Shown: positions 7,494 to 18,633, counted from the stretch's first letter. The stretch is DNA of 64,000 nucleotides from Caballeronia arationis (GCF_001544975.2 NZ_FCOG02000025.1:31467-95466), one strand, 5' to 3'. Numbers and translations: made by a program. The notes: generated by a model from the sequence alone, not told the origin.

Positions 7494-8408
7494 ATGAGCC
7501 CGACGCTCAACGTGACGCTGCGACAGTTGCGCGTGTTCATCGCAGTGGCGCGCCTGCGCAGTTTCAGCCGCGCGGGCAACGAAGTCGGCCTGACGCAGTC
7601 GGCGGTCAGCCGGTGCGTGCGCGAACTGGAGGGCGAAATCGGCCTGAAACTGGTCGACCGGACCACGCGCGAAGTGCAACTCACCGACGTCGGCGCGAAT
7701 CTGGTCGGCAGCGTGTCGCGTCTTCTGACCGACCTCGACGCAGCGCTGCGCGAAATTCGCGATCTGGGCGAACAGCGGCGCGGGCGGGTGATCGTCGCCG
7801 CAAGCCCGACGGTGGCGTGCCGCCTGATGCCTCAAGTGATCGCGGCGTGTTCCGTGCGCTATCCGCTGATCGCGCTCAGCCTGCGCGACGACGTACAAAG
7901 CGACGTTCTGCGCCAGGTGAAGTCGGGCGAAGCGGATTTCGGTGTCGTCATCGGTCCGTTCGCGTCCGACGACCTCTGCGGTCAGATGGTCATGACCGAT
8001 TCGTTCTGCGTGGTCGTGCGGTGCGATCATCCGCTCGGCCGCGAGCGCGAAGTCGCGTGGAAGGCGCTCGCGGGCGAGCGGCTTGTGATGCTCGATTACG
8101 CGTCGGGCAGCCGCCCGATCATCGATGCCGCGATGCGCGAGCACGGCGTGAGCGCCGAAGTGGTGCAGGAGCTCGGCCACCCGGCGACGGTGTTCGGGCT
8201 CGTCGAGGCGGGCGTCGGCATCAGCGTGCTGCCGCGGCTCGCGCTACCGCTGCCGGCGCAGTCGTCACTCGTAGCGCTGCCGCTCGTGCCGCGTGCCGAA
8301 CGCACCGTCGAACTCGTGAGGAGGCGCGACCGGTCGCTTTCGCCGGCGGCGGAGTCGGTCTGGGCGCTGATCGCGGCGTCGCCGGGGCGTGCGGACGAAC
8401 TCGGTTGA
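7494..8408 (+). CDS. LysR-family transcriptional regulator
   Basis: This 304-residue protein has a winged helix-turn-helix at about residues 8-66 (LRQLRVFIAVARLRSFSRA, then LTQSAVSRCVRELE) and a LysR substrate-binding domain from about residue 95 to the end, including PLIALSLRDDVQSDVL and GLVEAGVGISVLP. The start is supported by GAGGAATAGGA just upstream. It is followed in the same direction after 68 bases by a class I/II aminotransferase, so it may control that gene and respond to an amino or keto acid. LysR proteins usually control a divergent neighbour, but the divergent gene here is the DUF4096 protein. Confidence 0.9.
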   Translation: MSPTLNVTLRQLRVFIAVARLRSFSRAGNEVGLTQSAVSRCVRELEGEIGLKLVDRTTREVQLTDVGANLVGSVSRLLTDLDAALREIRDLGEQRRGRVIVAASPTVACRLMPQVIAACSVRYPLIALSLRDDVQSDVLRQVKSGEADFGVVIGPFASDDLCGQMVMTDSFCVVVRCDHPLGREREVAWKALAGERLVMLDYASGSRPIIDAAMREHGVSAEVVQELGHPATVFGLVEAGVGISVLPRLALPLPAQSSLVALPLVPRAERTVELVRRRDRSLSPAAESVWALIAASPGRADELG

Positions 8409-8476
8409 GCGCGGCCGGCGTCAATCGACCGACGCCGGCGCGGTAGACTTTCATTTTCAATCGACGGGGCGGGAAG

Positions 8477-9712
8477 ATGAGCGAATCGGCGGGAGCGGTA
8501 TCGGCGGAACTGGGCGCGTTGAGCGGCGAGCATGGTGGCCACGCGCCGAACGCACGCGATGCCGTGCGCGATTTGCGTCCGTCGCAGATCCGCGAGGTCG
8601 CAAACGCTGGTTTCGGCGTGCCGGACGTGCTGCCGTTCTGGTTCGGCGAATCGGATCGCGTGACGCCGCAGTTCATCCGCGACGCCGCGAGCCGCGCGCT
8701 CGCAGACGGCGCCACCTTCTACACGCACAATCTCGGCATCGCGCCGCTGCGCGACGCGCTCGCCGGCTACGTGAGCGCGCTGCACGGCACGACGACGCTA
8801 GGCCACGTCGCCGTCACGAGCGCGGGCGTAAATGCGCTGATGCTGGCCGCGCAGCTCGTGGCGGGCGCGGGCGACCGGGTCGTCGCGGTCACGCCCCTGT
8901 GGCCGAATCTGGTCGAAATTCCGAAGATTCTGGGCGCGCACGTCGAGACGGTGTCGCTGACCTACGGGGCCGACGGCTGGACGCTCGATCTCGAACGCCT
9001 GCTGGCCGCGCTCACGCCCGGCACGCGGATGCTGATGATCAACTCGCCGAACAATCCGACCGGCTGGACGATGACGCGCGACGAGCAGCGCACGGTGCTC
9101 GACCATTGCCGGCGGCACGGCATCTGGATCGTCGCAGATGAAGTCTACGAGCGGCTCTATTACGGTGCGGAAGGGCGCGTCGCGCCGTCGTTCCTCGATC
9201 TCGCGACGCGCGACGAACGCGTGATCGCGGTGAATTCGTTTTCGAAGGCGTGGCTCATGACCGGCTGGCGCCTCGGCTGGCTGGTCGCCCCCGCTGCGCT
9301 GATGGACGATCTCGGCAAGCTCGTCGAATACAACACTTCGTGCGCGCCGTCGTTCGTTCAGCAGGCGGGCGTCGTCGCGGTGCAGGAGGGCGAACGGTTC
9401 ACCGAGTCGCTCGTCGCCGACTTGCGCGCGAGCCGGGATCATCTCGTCGGCGCGCTGCAGACGATCCCGGGCGTCGACGTGCGTGCGCCGCTCGGCGCGA
9501 TGTACCTGTTTTTCTCGCTGCCCGGCGCCGGACGCAGTTTCGAACTGTGCAAGGCGCTCGTGCGCGAGGCGCATCTGGGACTTGCGCCCGGCAGCGCGTT
9601 CGGCGCAGAGGGCGAGGGATTCGTGCGCTGGTGCTACGCGTGCGACCCTGCGCGGCTCGATCGGGGCGTCGCGCGTCTGCGCGAGTTTCTCGCGTCCAGA
9701 ACGGGTTCCTGA
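8477..9712 (+). CDS. PLP-dependent class I/II aminotransferase
   Basis: A 411-residue fold-type I aminotransferase. The NSPNNPTGW motif (near residues 192-200) and SFSKAW, with the PLP-binding lysine at residue 257, are both present, followed by MTGWRLGW. It resembles AspC-like enzymes that transfer amino groups from aspartate or aromatic and other amino acids to 2-oxoglutarate; the substrate cannot be told. About 35 N-terminal residues are Gly/Ala-rich and precede the family core. A GGGCGGGAAG ribosome site precedes the start. It follows the LysR gene closely. Confidence 0.88.
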   Translation: MSESAGAVSAELGALSGEHGGHAPNARDAVRDLRPSQIREVANAGFGVPDVLPFWFGESDRVTPQFIRDAASRALADGATFYTHNLGIAPLRDALAGYVSALHGTTTLGHVAVTSAGVNALMLAAQLVAGAGDRVVAVTPLWPNLVEIPKILGAHVETVSLTYGADGWTLDLERLLAALTPGTRMLMINSPNNPTGWTMTRDEQRTVLDHCRRHGIWIVADEVYERLYYGAEGRVAPSFLDLATRDERVIAVNSFSKAWLMTGWRLGWLVAPAALMDDLGKLVEYNTSCAPSFVQQAGVVAVQEGERFTESLVADLRASRDHLVGALQTIPGVDVRAPLGAMYLFFSLPGAGRSFELCKALVREAHLGLAPGSAFGAEGEGFVRWCYACDPARLDRGVARLREFLASRTGS

Positions 9713-10107
9713 CCCGTTGTCGGGCTCGAAAGGCGCTTTTCGCGCGTAATTTGACATCCGACGTGAGTGTTTGCGAGGCGAAATGTTTCACCTTTACGCA
9801 CTGGTTCTTTTTGCGTAATATGGCGCTCAGTCACGCGCTTGGCGCCAGTCAATGCGCTACTCCGTCCGGCTGGGATGGCTCGGTGACCCGCCAGTTGGTC
9901 CGCGAATTTTCTGATTCGCACTGGCCGGTCGCCCGGTCCGGCTCCCCCCGGTGCGTGCTCCCAATCAATATGACCGACCAAAATCGGGCGAGCGCGTCTA
10001 GAAATTCCGTGTCCAGTTTCATCGTCCGCAGCATCGGCCCGGACGCACTGGCCCGCTCGAATCCGTTTGATCCGGTTCATTGACCACACAGGGTCTGACC
10101 TAGCTGC
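9713..10107. other. Intergenic with scpB promoter
   Basis: This contains the promoter at 9793-9821. The rest, nearly 290 bases of leader before scpB, has no gene I can support. Confidence 0.5.
9793..9821 (+). promoter_or_regulatory. Candidate sigma-70 promoter upstream of scpB
   Basis: TTTACG (9793-9798) and TAATAT (9816-9821) are spaced by 17 bases. The distance to scpB is about 287 bases, leaving a long leader. Confidence 0.45.
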
Positions 10108-11088
10108 ATGAATACCCAAGAGGCGAAGATCGTCCTCGAGACTGCTTTGATTTGCGCGCAGGAACCGCTGAAACTCGGAGAGTTGCGCAAGCTCTTCGCC
10201 GACGATATTTCGGCTGACACCGTCCGCACGCTGCTCGAAGGCCTGAAAGAAGACTGGTCCGGCCGCGGCGTGGAACTGGTGGCGCTGGCGTCCGGATGGC
10301 GCTTTCAAAGCAAGCCCGCAATGCGGGGTTATCTCGATCGGCTGCACCCGGAAAAGCCGCCCAAGTACTCGCGAGCCGTTCTCGAAACGCTCGCGATCAT
10401 CGCCTATCGGCAGCCGGTGACGCGGGGCGACATCGAGGAAATTCGCGGCGTGACCGTGAACACGCAGGTCGTGAAGCAGCTCGAGGACCGCAGCTGGATC
10501 GAGGTGATCGGTCATCGCGACGTGCCGGGACGCCCGGCGCTCTATGCGACGACCAAACAGTTTCTCGACGACCTCGGACTCACCGCGCTCGACGAACTGC
10601 CCGCACTGGACAATCCGTCCGCGCAGTTCGAGGCGGCGCTGATGGCACAGCATTCGATCGACTTCCCAGAGGTCGACACGGCGGCCACCGATGCCGGAGA
10701 GCCGATTTCGCCGCAGGATGCGGTCCATTTTGACGCGGCAGGGGAACACGGCGCGCAGCGGGCAGTCCACGAGGAAGGGGCATCGCAGGAAGGCATGCCC
10801 GCCGACGAAGCGCTCGCCGAAGCGGGCACGCCCGCTGCTGCTGATACGGCCGTCGAAGCCGACGTGCCGCGCGAACCGGCGCAGCAAGCCGCGCCCACGC
10901 AAGCCGACGAACAGCAACACGCAGTACCCCCGACCGACCCGGCGCAGCACGACACCATCGTGAGCGCGACCGGAGCGGAACCGGTGCAGGCAAGCGAGAG
11001 CGAACCAGAAGAACGCGACGCCGCCACGCCGGACGACAACCCGCTCACCGACGACGATACCGACGAACGGGAAGCACGCCGCGCCTGA
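10108..11088 (+). CDS. scpB: SMC-ScpAB complex subunit ScpB
   Basis: ScpB is the dimeric kleisin-associated subunit that, with ScpA and SMC, compacts and segregates the chromosome. The first 180 residues or so carry the two winged-helix domains of the family: [21 protein letters not shown], then [22 protein letters not shown] and [18 protein letters not shown]. The remaining 140 residues are a low-complexity Ala/Glu/Asp/Pro-rich acidic tail, making the protein much longer than typical ScpB (about 200). Such acidic tails are familiar in Burkholderia ScpB. It lies 123 bases before rluB in the same direction, a common pairing in Gram-negatives. Confidence 0.92.
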   Translation: MNTQEAKIVLETALICAQEPLKLGELRKLFADDISADTVRTLLEGLKEDWSGRGVELVALASGWRFQSKPAMRGYLDRLHPEKPPKYSRAVLETLAIIAYRQPVTRGDIEEIRGVTVNTQVVKQLEDRSWIEVIGHRDVPGRPALYATTKQFLDDLGLTALDELPALDNPSAQFEAALMAQHSIDFPEVDTAATDAGEPISPQDAVHFDAAGEHGAQRAVHEEGASQEGMPADEALAEAGTPAAADTAVEADVPREPAQQAAPTQADEQQHAVPPTDPAQHDTIVSATGAEPVQASESEPEERDAATPDDNPLTDDDTDEREARRA

Positions 11089-11211
11089 TGCAATTGCACG
11101 GACCCTGATCCGGCTGTCCATAAAGATCAGTTCACACGATCAGCCGAACGATCAGCGGATTTTTTTGACGCGCCCGCGACGGGCGCGCGACTCGACACAT
11201 TTGAGGTTGTT

Positions 11212-13080
11212 TTGACACACTCCCACGACAGCGATTCGCCCGAATCCGAGCGCCCCGTTCGTGCCACGGACGCACAAGGCCCGTCCTCGAACGACGACCG
11301 CGACGACCGCGCGCGCGCCGACGATTCCGCCGAGGGCGACGACCGCCCGCGTCGTGGCTTGCGTCGCGGACCGCGCAGCCTGATCGCCCGGCGCCGCGCC
11401 GTCGCGAAGACGAAGGGCGCCGAGGAAGGCGTCCCGGCGACCGGCGTGGTGGCTGAAGCGCCGCCGGATGGCGTCGTCGTCGCGCAGGTTCGCATGCCGC
11501 GCAAGGATGCAGGCGCGCGCGCGCCGCGCAAGGACGCGGCCAAGCGCGAAGGCGGCGCGGGTCGTGAAGCGGCGGGTAAGGAACCGAGAGAAGGGCAGCG
11601 CGAAGGGGGCCGTAGGCAGCCGGGCGCGCAGAAGAAGCGCGTCAAGCGCGACGACGCGGACGCACCGGTGCAGAGCCCGGCGGCGGCAGCCGTCGACGAC
11701 GTGTTCGCCTACGTCACGTCGCCTGCGTTCGACGCCGACAACGGCGCGGGCGGCGTGCGCGCGCCGATGCTGCGCCGCGGCCGCAATGCACCGCAAAAGC
11801 GCGTGCTGGAACCCGACGACGACGCGCCGAAGCTCCACAAGGTGCTCGCCGAAGCGGGCATGGGTTCGCGTCGCGACATGGAAGAGCTGATCATTGCGGG
11901 CCGCGTGTCGGTGAACGGCGAGCCGGCGCACATCGGCCAGCGAATCATGCCGACTGACCAGGTCCGCATCAACGGCAAGCCGGTGAAGCGCAAGCTCGCG
12001 AACAAGCCGCCGCGCATCCTGCTGTATCACAAGCCGACCGGCGAGATCGTGAGCCACGCCGATCCGGAAGGCCGTCCGTCGGTGTTCGACAAGCTGCCGT
12101 CGATGAAGACGGCCAAGTGGCTCGCCGTCGGCCGGCTCGACTTCAATACCGAAGGCCTGCTGCTTCTCACGACTTCGGGCGATCTGGCGAACCGCTTCAT
12201 GCATCCGCGCTACAGCGTCGAGCGCGAGTATGCGGTGCGGGTGGTCGGCGAGCTGTCAGAGGGAATGCGCCAGAAGCTCCTGAAGGGCGTTGAGCTCGAC
12301 GACGGTCCGGCCAACTTCCTGCGTATCCGCGACGGTGGCGGCGAAGGCACGAATCACTGGTATCACGTCGCGCTGGCGGAAGGACGCAACCGCGAGGTGC
12401 GTCGCATGTTCGAGGCGGCCGGCCTGATGGTGAGCCGGCTGATCCGCACGCGTCACGGCCCGATCGCGCTGCCGAAGGGACTGAAGCGCGGCCGCTGGGA
12501 AGAACTCGAAGACAACCAGGTGCGCAGCCTCATGGAGTCGGTCGGGCTCAAGGCGCCGCTGGAGGAAAAGGGCGGACGCAACGCGGCACCGCGCGTGCAG
12601 CCGGACCCGATGCAGACGTCGATGGGATTCATCACACGCGAGCCGGTACTCAGCTCGCACTCGCGCATGGCACAGACGCCGACGCGCGGTGGCGCTGGCG
12701 GCGGCGGTCGGCGCGGCGCGCCGGGTGGCTTCGGTAATTCGACGGGCGGTTTCGGCGGCACCGGCGGTACTGGCGGGTTCGGTGGCGTCGGCGGCGGCCG
12801 AGGCGGTCGCGAAGCGAACGGCAATCGCGCTGGCGGCGAGCCGAATGGCAATCGCACGCCGGGCGGCCGTAGCGGCGCCGGTCCGCGAGGCAATCGTACG
12901 CAGGGCGGTCCGCAAGGGCCGGCGGCCGGCGGCGCGGGCAAGCGCGCCGGATCGGCGGGTCCGCGTGCCGGCGGGCGTCAGGGGCCGCAAGGCGGCGGAC
13001 AGGGCAAGCCGGGCAATTCGGGCGGTGCGGGACGCGGTCCGCGTCCGGCCACGCCGCGCAACCGCACGCGCGGTCGCTGA
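11212..13080 (+). CDS. rluB: 23S rRNA pseudouridine synthase RluB, with long low-complexity ends
   Basis: RluB makes pseudouridine 2605 in 23S rRNA. The 622-residue product has about 200 N-terminal basic, low-complexity residues, an S4 RNA-binding domain near 206-255 ([16 protein letters not shown]), and the RsuA/RluB catalytic core with the active-site aspartate in [10 protein letters not shown] (about residue 310). A Gly/Arg/Asn-rich tail runs from about residue 485 to the end. E. coli RluB is about 290 residues, so both flanks are extra; long tails are usual in Burkholderia. The start is a TTG with a TGAGG site six bases upstream; no suitable ATG lies nearby. Confidence 0.9.
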   Translation: MTHSHDSDSPESERPVRATDAQGPSSNDDRDDRARADDSAEGDDRPRRGLRRGPRSLIARRRAVAKTKGAEEGVPATGVVAEAPPDGVVVAQVRMPRKDAGARAPRKDAAKREGGAGREAAGKEPREGQREGGRRQPGAQKKRVKRDDADAPVQSPAAAAVDDVFAYVTSPAFDADNGAGGVRAPMLRRGRNAPQKRVLEPDDDAPKLHKVLAEAGMGSRRDMEELIIAGRVSVNGEPAHIGQRIMPTDQVRINGKPVKRKLANKPPRILLYHKPTGEIVSHADPEGRPSVFDKLPSMKTAKWLAVGRLDFNTEGLLLLTTSGDLANRFMHPRYSVEREYAVRVVGELSEGMRQKLLKGVELDDGPANFLRIRDGGGEGTNHWYHVALAEGRNREVRRMFEAAGLMVSRLIRTRHGPIALPKGLKRGRWEELEDNQVRSLMESVGLKAPLEEKGGRNAAPRVQPDPMQTSMGFITREPVLSSHSRMAQTPTRGGAGGGGRRGAPGGFGNSTGGFGGTGGTGGFGGVGGGRGGREANGNRAGGEPNGNRTPGGRSGAGPRGNRTQGGPQGPAAGGAGKRAGSAGPRAGGRQGPQGGGQGKPGNSGGAGRGPRPATPRNRTRGR

Positions 13081-13165
13081 GCAACGCGCGCTCGATCGAC
13101 CTGGAAGCGGGGCGCGTCCGGCCGCATCTGGAACGCTCAGGTTTTTGTCGATCGGCGTAATCACG

Positions 13166-13189
13166 AAGGGGCACGCCAGCGTGCCCCTT
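13166..13189 (+). terminator. Probable rluB terminator hairpin
   Basis: AAGGGGCACG (13166-13175) pairs with CGTGCCCCTT (13180-13189) around CCAG. Only a short T tract follows, so it is a weak intrinsic terminator. Confidence 0.6.
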
Positions 13190-13302
13190 TGCATTAGCTG
13201 CCGTCCGGAAGGACATCGGGAAACCTTGCGCGTTTTAGCAGCAGATCGCGCTGAAACGGCGCCGAATCGGCTGCGAATGCGTCGCAAACGCGCCGGGTTT
13301 GG

Positions 13303-13331
13303 TTGCCTTTATCCCGAAAAATGGCTAAAAT
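13303..13331 (+). promoter_or_regulatory. Promoter of the rimP-nusA-infB operon
   Basis: TTGCCT (13303-13308) and TAAAAT (13326-13331) have a 17-base spacer. Transcription should begin near 13338, leaving a leader of about 200 bases before rimP. Confidence 0.65.
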
Positions 13332-13406
13332 CACAAAGTCGCTGGGCATGCAGTTTCGTGGAGCTAGTAATAGCCGCCCGGATGCGACCTCGGTTTAAAA
13401 AGAAAT

Positions 13407-13430
13407 TGGGCGTTGCGCCCATTTTTTTTT
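13407..13430 (+). terminator. Leader attenuator upstream of rimP
   Basis: TGGGCG (13407-13412) pairs with CGCCCA (13416-13421) around TTG and is followed by nine T. It sits about 70 bases after the predicted start of transcription and 105 bases before the rimP start codon, in the right place for premature termination to control the whole operon. Confidence 0.7.
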
Positions 13431-13535
13431 GGCCATTCGGTTCGGCATCTTGGGGCAACGAGGGTGCGCGCCGGCTTAAGGCGCGGCCCGCAGGTGTTCT
13501 CAGCGTGGAGCGCGCGTGAACACCTTGGAGTCATT

Positions 13536-13994
13536 GTGCAACTGACGGAATTGATTGAAACCACAGTCTCGGGCCTGGGCTACGAGCTTGTCGATCTCGA
13601 GCGCTCGGGAGGCGGCATGTTGCGCGTGTACATCGACCAGCCCGCCGGAATCGCCATCGAAGACTGCGAGAAAGTCACGCGTCAGCTTCAGTATCTGCTC
13701 GAAGTCGAAAACATCGATTACGACCGGCTCGAAGTCTCTTCGCCGGGTCTCGATCGGCCGCTCAAGAAGCTGGCGGACTTCGAACGCTTCGCGGGCAGCG
13801 AGGTGGTCATCACATTGAAAAAGCCGCTGGACGGGCGCAAGTCGTACCGGGGCATCGTGCATGCGCCGAACGGCGAAACGATTGGTTTGGAATTTGAAGG
13901 GAAGGACGGCGCCGCGATGCTCGATTTCACGCTCGCAGACCTCGATAAAGCACGTCTCGTCCCCAAGGTTGACTTTAGGAGCCGCAAACAATGA
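13536..13994 (+). CDS. rimP: Ribosome maturation factor RimP
   Basis: RimP helps assemble the 30S subunit. The product is 152 residues, the usual length. The N-terminal alpha/beta domain has the family segments LGYELVDLE and LRVYID, and the C-terminal SH3-like domain starts around [10 protein letters not shown]. The start is the GTG at 13536, supported by CTTGGAG (13524-13530); a longer reading back to 13413 would include the attenuator hairpin. The stop overlaps the nusA start by four bases (ATGA), so the two genes are translationally coupled. Confidence 0.93.
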   Translation: MQLTELIETTVSGLGYELVDLERSGGGMLRVYIDQPAGIAIEDCEKVTRQLQYLLEVENIDYDRLEVSSPGLDRPLKKLADFERFAGSEVVITLKKPLDGRKSYRGIVHAPNGETIGLEFEGKDGAAMLDFTLADLDKARLVPKVDFRSRKQ

Positions 13995-15466
13995 GTCGCG
14001 AAGTTTTGATGCTGGCGGATGCGCTGGCGCGCGAAAAAAACGTCAACAAGGACGTGGTGTACGCAGCGCTGGAAGCCGCGCTGGCTTCGGCAACGAAAAA
14101 GCTGTTCGAGGAAGATGTCGATATTCGCGTCGCGATCGATCGTGAGAGCGGCGAGCATGAAACTTTCCGCCGCTGGCGCGTCGTGCCGGACGAGGCGGGC
14201 CTGCAGGAGCCGGACCAGGAAATCCTGCTGTTCGAAGCGAAGGAAGACAAGCCCGACGCCGAAGTGGACGACTATATCGAGCAGCCGATCCCGTCGATCG
14301 AATTCGGCCGTATCGGTGCGCAGGCTGCAAAGCAGGTCATTCTTCAGAAGGTTCGGGACGCGGAGCGCGAGCAGATCCTGAACGACTTCCTCGAGCGCGG
14401 CGAAAAGATCATGACCGGCTCGGTCAAGCGTCTGGACAAGGGTAATTTCATCGTCGAGTCGGGCCGTGTCGAAGCGCTGCTGCGCCGCGACCAGCTGATT
14501 CCGAAGGAAAACCTGCGCGTCGGCGACCGCGTCCGCGCCTATATCGCGAAGGTCGACCGCACCGCGCGCGGCCCGCAGATCGAACTCTCGCGCACGGCGC
14601 CCGAGTTCCTGATGAAGCTGTTCGAAATGGAAGTGCCGGAAATCGAGCAGGGTCTGCTCGAAATCAAGGCGGCCGCGCGCGATCCTGGCGTGCGTGCGAA
14701 AATCGGGGTGATCGCGTACGACAAGCGCATCGACCCGATCGGCACCTGCGTCGGCATTCGCGGTTCGCGCGTCCAGGCGGTGCGAAACGAGCTCGGTGGC
14801 GAGAACGTCGACATCGTGCTATGGTCGGAAGACCCCGCCCAGTTCGTGATCGGCGCCCTTGCGCCGGCTGCCGTACAGTCGATCGTCGTCGATGAAGAAA
14901 AGCATTCGATGGACGTCGTCGTCGACGAGAACGAACTCGCGGTCGCGATCGGCCGCAGTGGCCAGAACGTCCGGCTCGCCAGCGAACTCACCGGCTGGCA
15001 GATCAACATCATGACGCCGGATGAATCCGCGCTGAAGCAGAACGAGGAACGCGGCACGCTGCGCGACCTGTTCATGGCGCGTCTCGACGTCGACGAGGAA
15101 GTGGCGGACATCCTGATCGACGAGGGCTTCACGAGCCTCGAAGAGATCGCGTATGTGCCGCTCAACGAAATGCTCGAAATCGAAGCCTTCGATGAAGACA
15201 CGGTGCATGAACTGCGCAACCGCTCGCGTGACGCGCTGCTCACGATGGCGATCGCCAACGAAGAGAAAGTCGAAGGTGCCGCACTCGATTTGAAGAGCCT
15301 CGAGGGCATGGACAATGAACTGCTCTCGAAGCTTGCAGAACACCAGGTCCAGACGCGCGACGAACTCGCCGAGCTGGCTGTGGATGAGCTGGTCGAAATG
15401 ACCGGCATGGAAGAGGATGCCGCTAAGGCGTTGATCATGAAAGCACGTGAACACTGGTTCCAGTGA
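13991..15466 (+). CDS. nusA: Transcription elongation/termination factor NusA
   Basis: NusA binds RNA polymerase and nascent RNA, promoting pausing and either termination or antitermination. The 491 residues comprise the N-terminal polymerase-binding domain (1-125), an S1 domain (about 135-200, [17 protein letters not shown]), two KH domains (about 200-345, with [22 protein letters not shown] and [18 protein letters not shown]) and two C-terminal acidic helix-hairpin repeats (about 360-490), as in proteobacterial NusA. It starts inside the rimP stop codon. Given the terminator in the rimP leader, NusA may regulate its own operon. Confidence 0.96.
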   Translation: MSREVLMLADALAREKNVNKDVVYAALEAALASATKKLFEEDVDIRVAIDRESGEHETFRRWRVVPDEAGLQEPDQEILLFEAKEDKPDAEVDDYIEQPIPSIEFGRIGAQAAKQVILQKVRDAEREQILNDFLERGEKIMTGSVKRLDKGNFIVESGRVEALLRRDQLIPKENLRVGDRVRAYIAKVDRTARGPQIELSRTAPEFLMKLFEMEVPEIEQGLLEIKAAARDPGVRAKIGVIAYDKRIDPIGTCVGIRGSRVQAVRNELGGENVDIVLWSEDPAQFVIGALAPAAVQSIVVDEEKHSMDVVVDENELAVAIGRSGQNVRLASELTGWQINIMTPDESALKQNEERGTLRDLFMARLDVDEEVADILIDEGFTSLEEIAYVPLNEMLEIEAFDEDTVHELRNRSRDALLTMAIANEEKVEGAALDLKSLEGMDNELLSKLAEHQVQTRDELAELAVDELVEMTGMEEDAAKALIMKAREHWFQ

Positions 15467-15560
15467 GAAATGACCATGGCGCACTGACATATCGCGGCCA
15501 GTTCGGCCGCATGACCCCGATCTAACAGCAAGGAATCTGTCCTTGCATCAAGAGGAATGA

Positions 15561-18533
15561 ATGGCGAGTAACAACGTAGCCCAATTTGCCGCGGAACTCA
15601 AAATGCCTGCAGGCGTGTTGCTGGAGCAACTGCAGGCGGCTGGCGTTCAGAAAGCGAGCGCTGACGACGACCTGTCCGAAATGGACAAGGCGCGTCTGCT
15701 CGATCATTTGCGCAAGTCGCACGGTTCCGCCGACGCCGACAAGCGCAAGATCACTCTGACCCGCCGGCATACGTCGGAGATCAAGCAATCCGACTCTACG
15801 GGTAAAGCTCGCACCATTCAGGTCGAGGTGCGCAAGAAGCGTGTCTTCGTGAAGCGCGACGAACAAGGCGCCGAGCAAGTCGTCGAGGCACAGAATCACG
15901 TCGAGGACGAAGTCGACGAAGCTGAATTGCAGCGTCGCGAGGAAGAAGCGCGGCATGCGGCGGAGCTGCTCGAGAAGGAAGCGCAGGAGCTGAAAGAACG
16001 CCAGGAGCGCCTCGAGCGCGAAGAGGCGGAGCGCCGTGCGCATGAGGAAGCGGCCGAAGCCGAGCGTCGCCGTGCCGAGGAAGAAGCGGCGAAGCGCGCT
16101 GCCGCGATGAAGGAAGCGGCCGAAGTCTCGAAGGCGGCGGCCGCCGCGCGTCAGGAAGTGCGCGCGGAAGCCAAGGCCGACAAGCAGGCTGAGAAGCAAG
16201 CCGAGGAACCCGCCAAGCCGGACGCAGCCGCGCAGCAGAACGAAGAGAAGGCCGCCGCCGAGCGTGCCGCTCAGCGCGAAGCCGCCAAGAAGGCGGAGGA
16301 CGCCGCACGCGCCGCGACCGAAAAGGCGCGCGCCGAGCAGGAACAAATCGCAAAGCGCCGTGCCGCGGCCGAAGCCGAAGCGCGCGCGATCCGCGAAATG
16401 ATGAACACGCCGCGCAAGGCGCAGCAGGCGAAGCCGGCCGAGCCGGCGCCTGTCGCCAAGCCGGCCGAAGCGGCGAAGGCCGTCGAGGCGAAGGGCACGC
16501 TGCACAAGCCGGCGAAGCCGGAAGGCTCAGTGTCTGCACGTCCGGCCGCGGCCAAGAAGCCGGCGGCAGGCGCGCCGGCCACGACCGCACCGTCGTCGCC
16601 GGACAAGAAGAAGGCCGGCGGCAAGGGCGGCTGGCAGGACGACGCAGCCAAGCGCCGTGGCATCAAGACCCGCGGCGACACCAGCGGCGGCGTCGATCGC
16701 GGCTGGCGCGGCGGTCCGAAGGGACGCGGCAAGCATCAGGATCAGACGACGTTCCAGGCGCCGACCGAACCGATCGTGCGCGAAGTGCACGTGCCGGAAA
16801 CCATTTCGGTTGCCGATCTGGCGCACAAGATGTCGGTGAAGGCTTCGGAAGTCATCAAGGTGATGATGAAGCTCGGCCAGATGGTCACGATCAACCAGGT
16901 GCTCGACCAGGAAACGGCGATGATCGTCGTCGAGGAACTGGGTCACCGTGCGGTCGCGGCAAAGCTGGACGATCCGGAAGCGCTGCTCACCGAAGGCGAA
17001 ACGACGGAAGAAGCAGGCGAACGCCTGCCGCGCCCGCCGGTCGTCACGGTCATGGGTCACGTCGACCACGGCAAGACGTCGCTGCTCGATTACATCCGTC
17101 GCGCGAAAGTGGCGGCGGGCGAAGCGGGCGGGATCACGCAGCATATCGGCGCATACCACGTCGAAACGCCGCGCGGAGTCATCACGTTCCTCGACACGCC
17201 GGGTCACGAGGCCTTCACGGCCATGCGTGCGCGCGGTGCGAAGGCAACTGACATCGTGATTCTCGTAGTAGCAGCCGACGACGGCGTGATGCCGCAGACG
17301 AAGGAAGCGATCGCCCACGCGAAAGCGGGCGGCGTGCCGATCGTCGTCGCGATCAACAAGATCGACAAGCCGGATGCGCATTCCGAGCGCGTGAAGCAGG
17401 AACTCGTCGCGGAAGGCGTCGTGCCGGAAGAGTACGGTGGCGATTCGCCGTTCGTCGAAGTGTCGGCGAAGACAGGTCAGGGCATCGACGACCTGCTGGA
17501 AAACGTCTCGCTGCAGGCCGAAGTGCTGGAACTGACGGCGCCGATCGAAGCGCCGGCGAAGGGCCTCGTGATCGAAGCGAAGCTCGACAAGGGCAAGGGT
17601 CCGGTTGCAACGATCCTGGTCCAGTCGGGCACGCTCAATCGCGGCGACGTCGTGCTGGCAGGCAGCGCCTACGGTCGCGTGCGCGCGATGCTCGACGAAA
17701 CCGGCAAGCCGACGAAGTCGGCGGGTCCGTCGATTCCGGTCGAGATCCAGGGTCTGTCGGAAGTGCCGGGTGCGGGCGAGGAAGTCATCGTGCTGCCGGA
17801 CGAGCGCAAGGCGCGCGAAATCGCGCTGTTCCGTCAAGGCAAGTTCCGCGACGTCAAGCTCGCGAAGCAGCAGGCCGCGAAGCTCGAAAACATGCTCGAG
17901 CAGATGGGCGAAGGCGAAGTGCAGAATCTGCCGCTCATCGTCAAGGCCGACGTGCAGGGTTCGCAGGAAGCGCTGGTGCAATCGCTGCAAAAGCTGTCGA
18001 CCAACGAAGTGCGCGTGCAGATCGTGCACAGCGCGGTCGGCGCGATCAGCGAATCGGACGTCAACCTCGCGACGGCGTCGAAGGCGGTCATCATCGGCTT
18101 CAACACCCGTGCGGATGCACAGGCGCGCAAGGTGGCCGAGTCGAACGGCATCGATATTCGCTACTACAACATCATCTATGACGCTGTGGATGAGGTGAAG
18201 GCAGCGATGTCCGGCATGCTGTCGCCGGAGAAGCGCGAAGTCGTGACCGGCATGGTCGAAGTGCGCCAGGTGATCCGCGTGCCGAAGGTCGGCCTGATCG
18301 CGGGTTGTATGGTCACGGACGGCGTCGTCAAGCGCAGCTCGTCGGTGCGCGTGATCCGCAACAACGTCGTGATCCATACCGGCGAACTCGATTCGCTCAA
18401 GCGCTTCAAGGATGACGTGAAGGAAGTCCGTCAGGGCTTCGAGTGCGGCATGTCGATCAAGAACTTCAACGACATCGTCGAAGGCGACCAGTTCGAAGTG
18501 TTCGAAGTCACCGAAGTGGCTCGTACGCTGTAA
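15561..18533 (+). CDS. infB: Translation initiation factor IF-2
   Basis: IF-2 is the GTPase that brings initiator tRNA to the 30S subunit and joins the subunits. The 990-residue protein has an N-terminal IF2 domain, a very long Ala/Glu/Lys-rich coiled or disordered stretch (about 110-380), a second IF2_N region (about 410-460, [21 protein letters not shown]), and the GTPase domain with [11 protein letters not shown] (about 500), DTPGHEAF and NKID, then beta-barrel domains II to IV. A 94-base gap after nusA contains a short hairpin (15530-15546) just before the GAGGAATGA ribosome site. Confidence 0.96.
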   Translation: MASNNVAQFAAELKMPAGVLLEQLQAAGVQKASADDDLSEMDKARLLDHLRKSHGSADADKRKITLTRRHTSEIKQSDSTGKARTIQVEVRKKRVFVKRDEQGAEQVVEAQNHVEDEVDEAELQRREEEARHAAELLEKEAQELKERQERLEREEAERRAHEEAAEAERRRAEEEAAKRAAAMKEAAEVSKAAAAARQEVRAEAKADKQAEKQAEEPAKPDAAAQQNEEKAAAERAAQREAAKKAEDAARAATEKARAEQEQIAKRRAAAEAEARAIREMMNTPRKAQQAKPAEPAPVAKPAEAAKAVEAKGTLHKPAKPEGSVSARPAAAKKPAAGAPATTAPSSPDKKKAGGKGGWQDDAAKRRGIKTRGDTSGGVDRGWRGGPKGRGKHQDQTTFQAPTEPIVREVHVPETISVADLAHKMSVKASEVIKVMMKLGQMVTINQVLDQETAMIVVEELGHRAVAAKLDDPEALLTEGETTEEAGERLPRPPVVTVMGHVDHGKTSLLDYIRRAKVAAGEAGGITQHIGAYHVETPRGVITFLDTPGHEAFTAMRARGAKATDIVILVVAADDGVMPQTKEAIAHAKAGGVPIVVAINKIDKPDAHSERVKQELVAEGVVPEEYGGDSPFVEVSAKTGQGIDDLLENVSLQAEVLELTAPIEAPAKGLVIEAKLDKGKGPVATILVQSGTLNRGDVVLAGSAYGRVRAMLDETGKPTKSAGPSIPVEIQGLSEVPGAGEEVIVLPDERKAREIALFRQGKFRDVKLAKQQAAKLENMLEQMGEGEVQNLPLIVKADVQGSQEALVQSLQKLSTNEVRVQIVHSAVGAISESDVNLATASKAVIIGFNTRADAQARKVAESNGIDIRYYNIIYDAVDEVKAAMSGMLSPEKREVVTGMVEVRQVIRVPKVGLIAGCMVTDGVVKRSSSVRVIRNNVVIHTGELDSLKRFKDDVKEVRQGFECGMSIKNFNDIVEGDQFEVFEVTEVARTL

Positions 18534-18555
18534 GATTGCCCGCCGTAAATCAAGG

Positions 18556-18589
18556 CGGAGCGGGCCTCTAGGTCCGCTCCGTTTTTTTT
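18556..18589 (+). terminator. Intrinsic terminator between infB and rbfA
   Basis: CGGAGCGG (18556-18563) pairs with CCGCTCCG (18574-18581) and is followed by eight T. It lies inside what is otherwise one operon, so rbfA-truB expression must rely on partial read-through or a promoter of its own. Confidence 0.8.
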
Positions 18590-18633
18590 ATGGGCGCGGC
18601 ACGGCAACACGGCACGACAATAAGGGAAACATC

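Larger units (their letters stand above)
13081..13535. other. rluB-rimP intergenic region with promoter and leader attenuator
   Basis: This holds, in order, a hairpin ending rluB (13166-13189), a promoter (13303-13331), a leader of about 200 bases and an intrinsic terminator within that leader (13407-13430). No gene is seen. Confidence 0.7.

Noticed and set aside
12600..13080. Gly-rich repeat region as a separate repeat array or CRISPR
   Set aside because: It is in frame within rluB and codes a Gly/Arg/Asn-rich tail; no regular repeat-spacer pattern.
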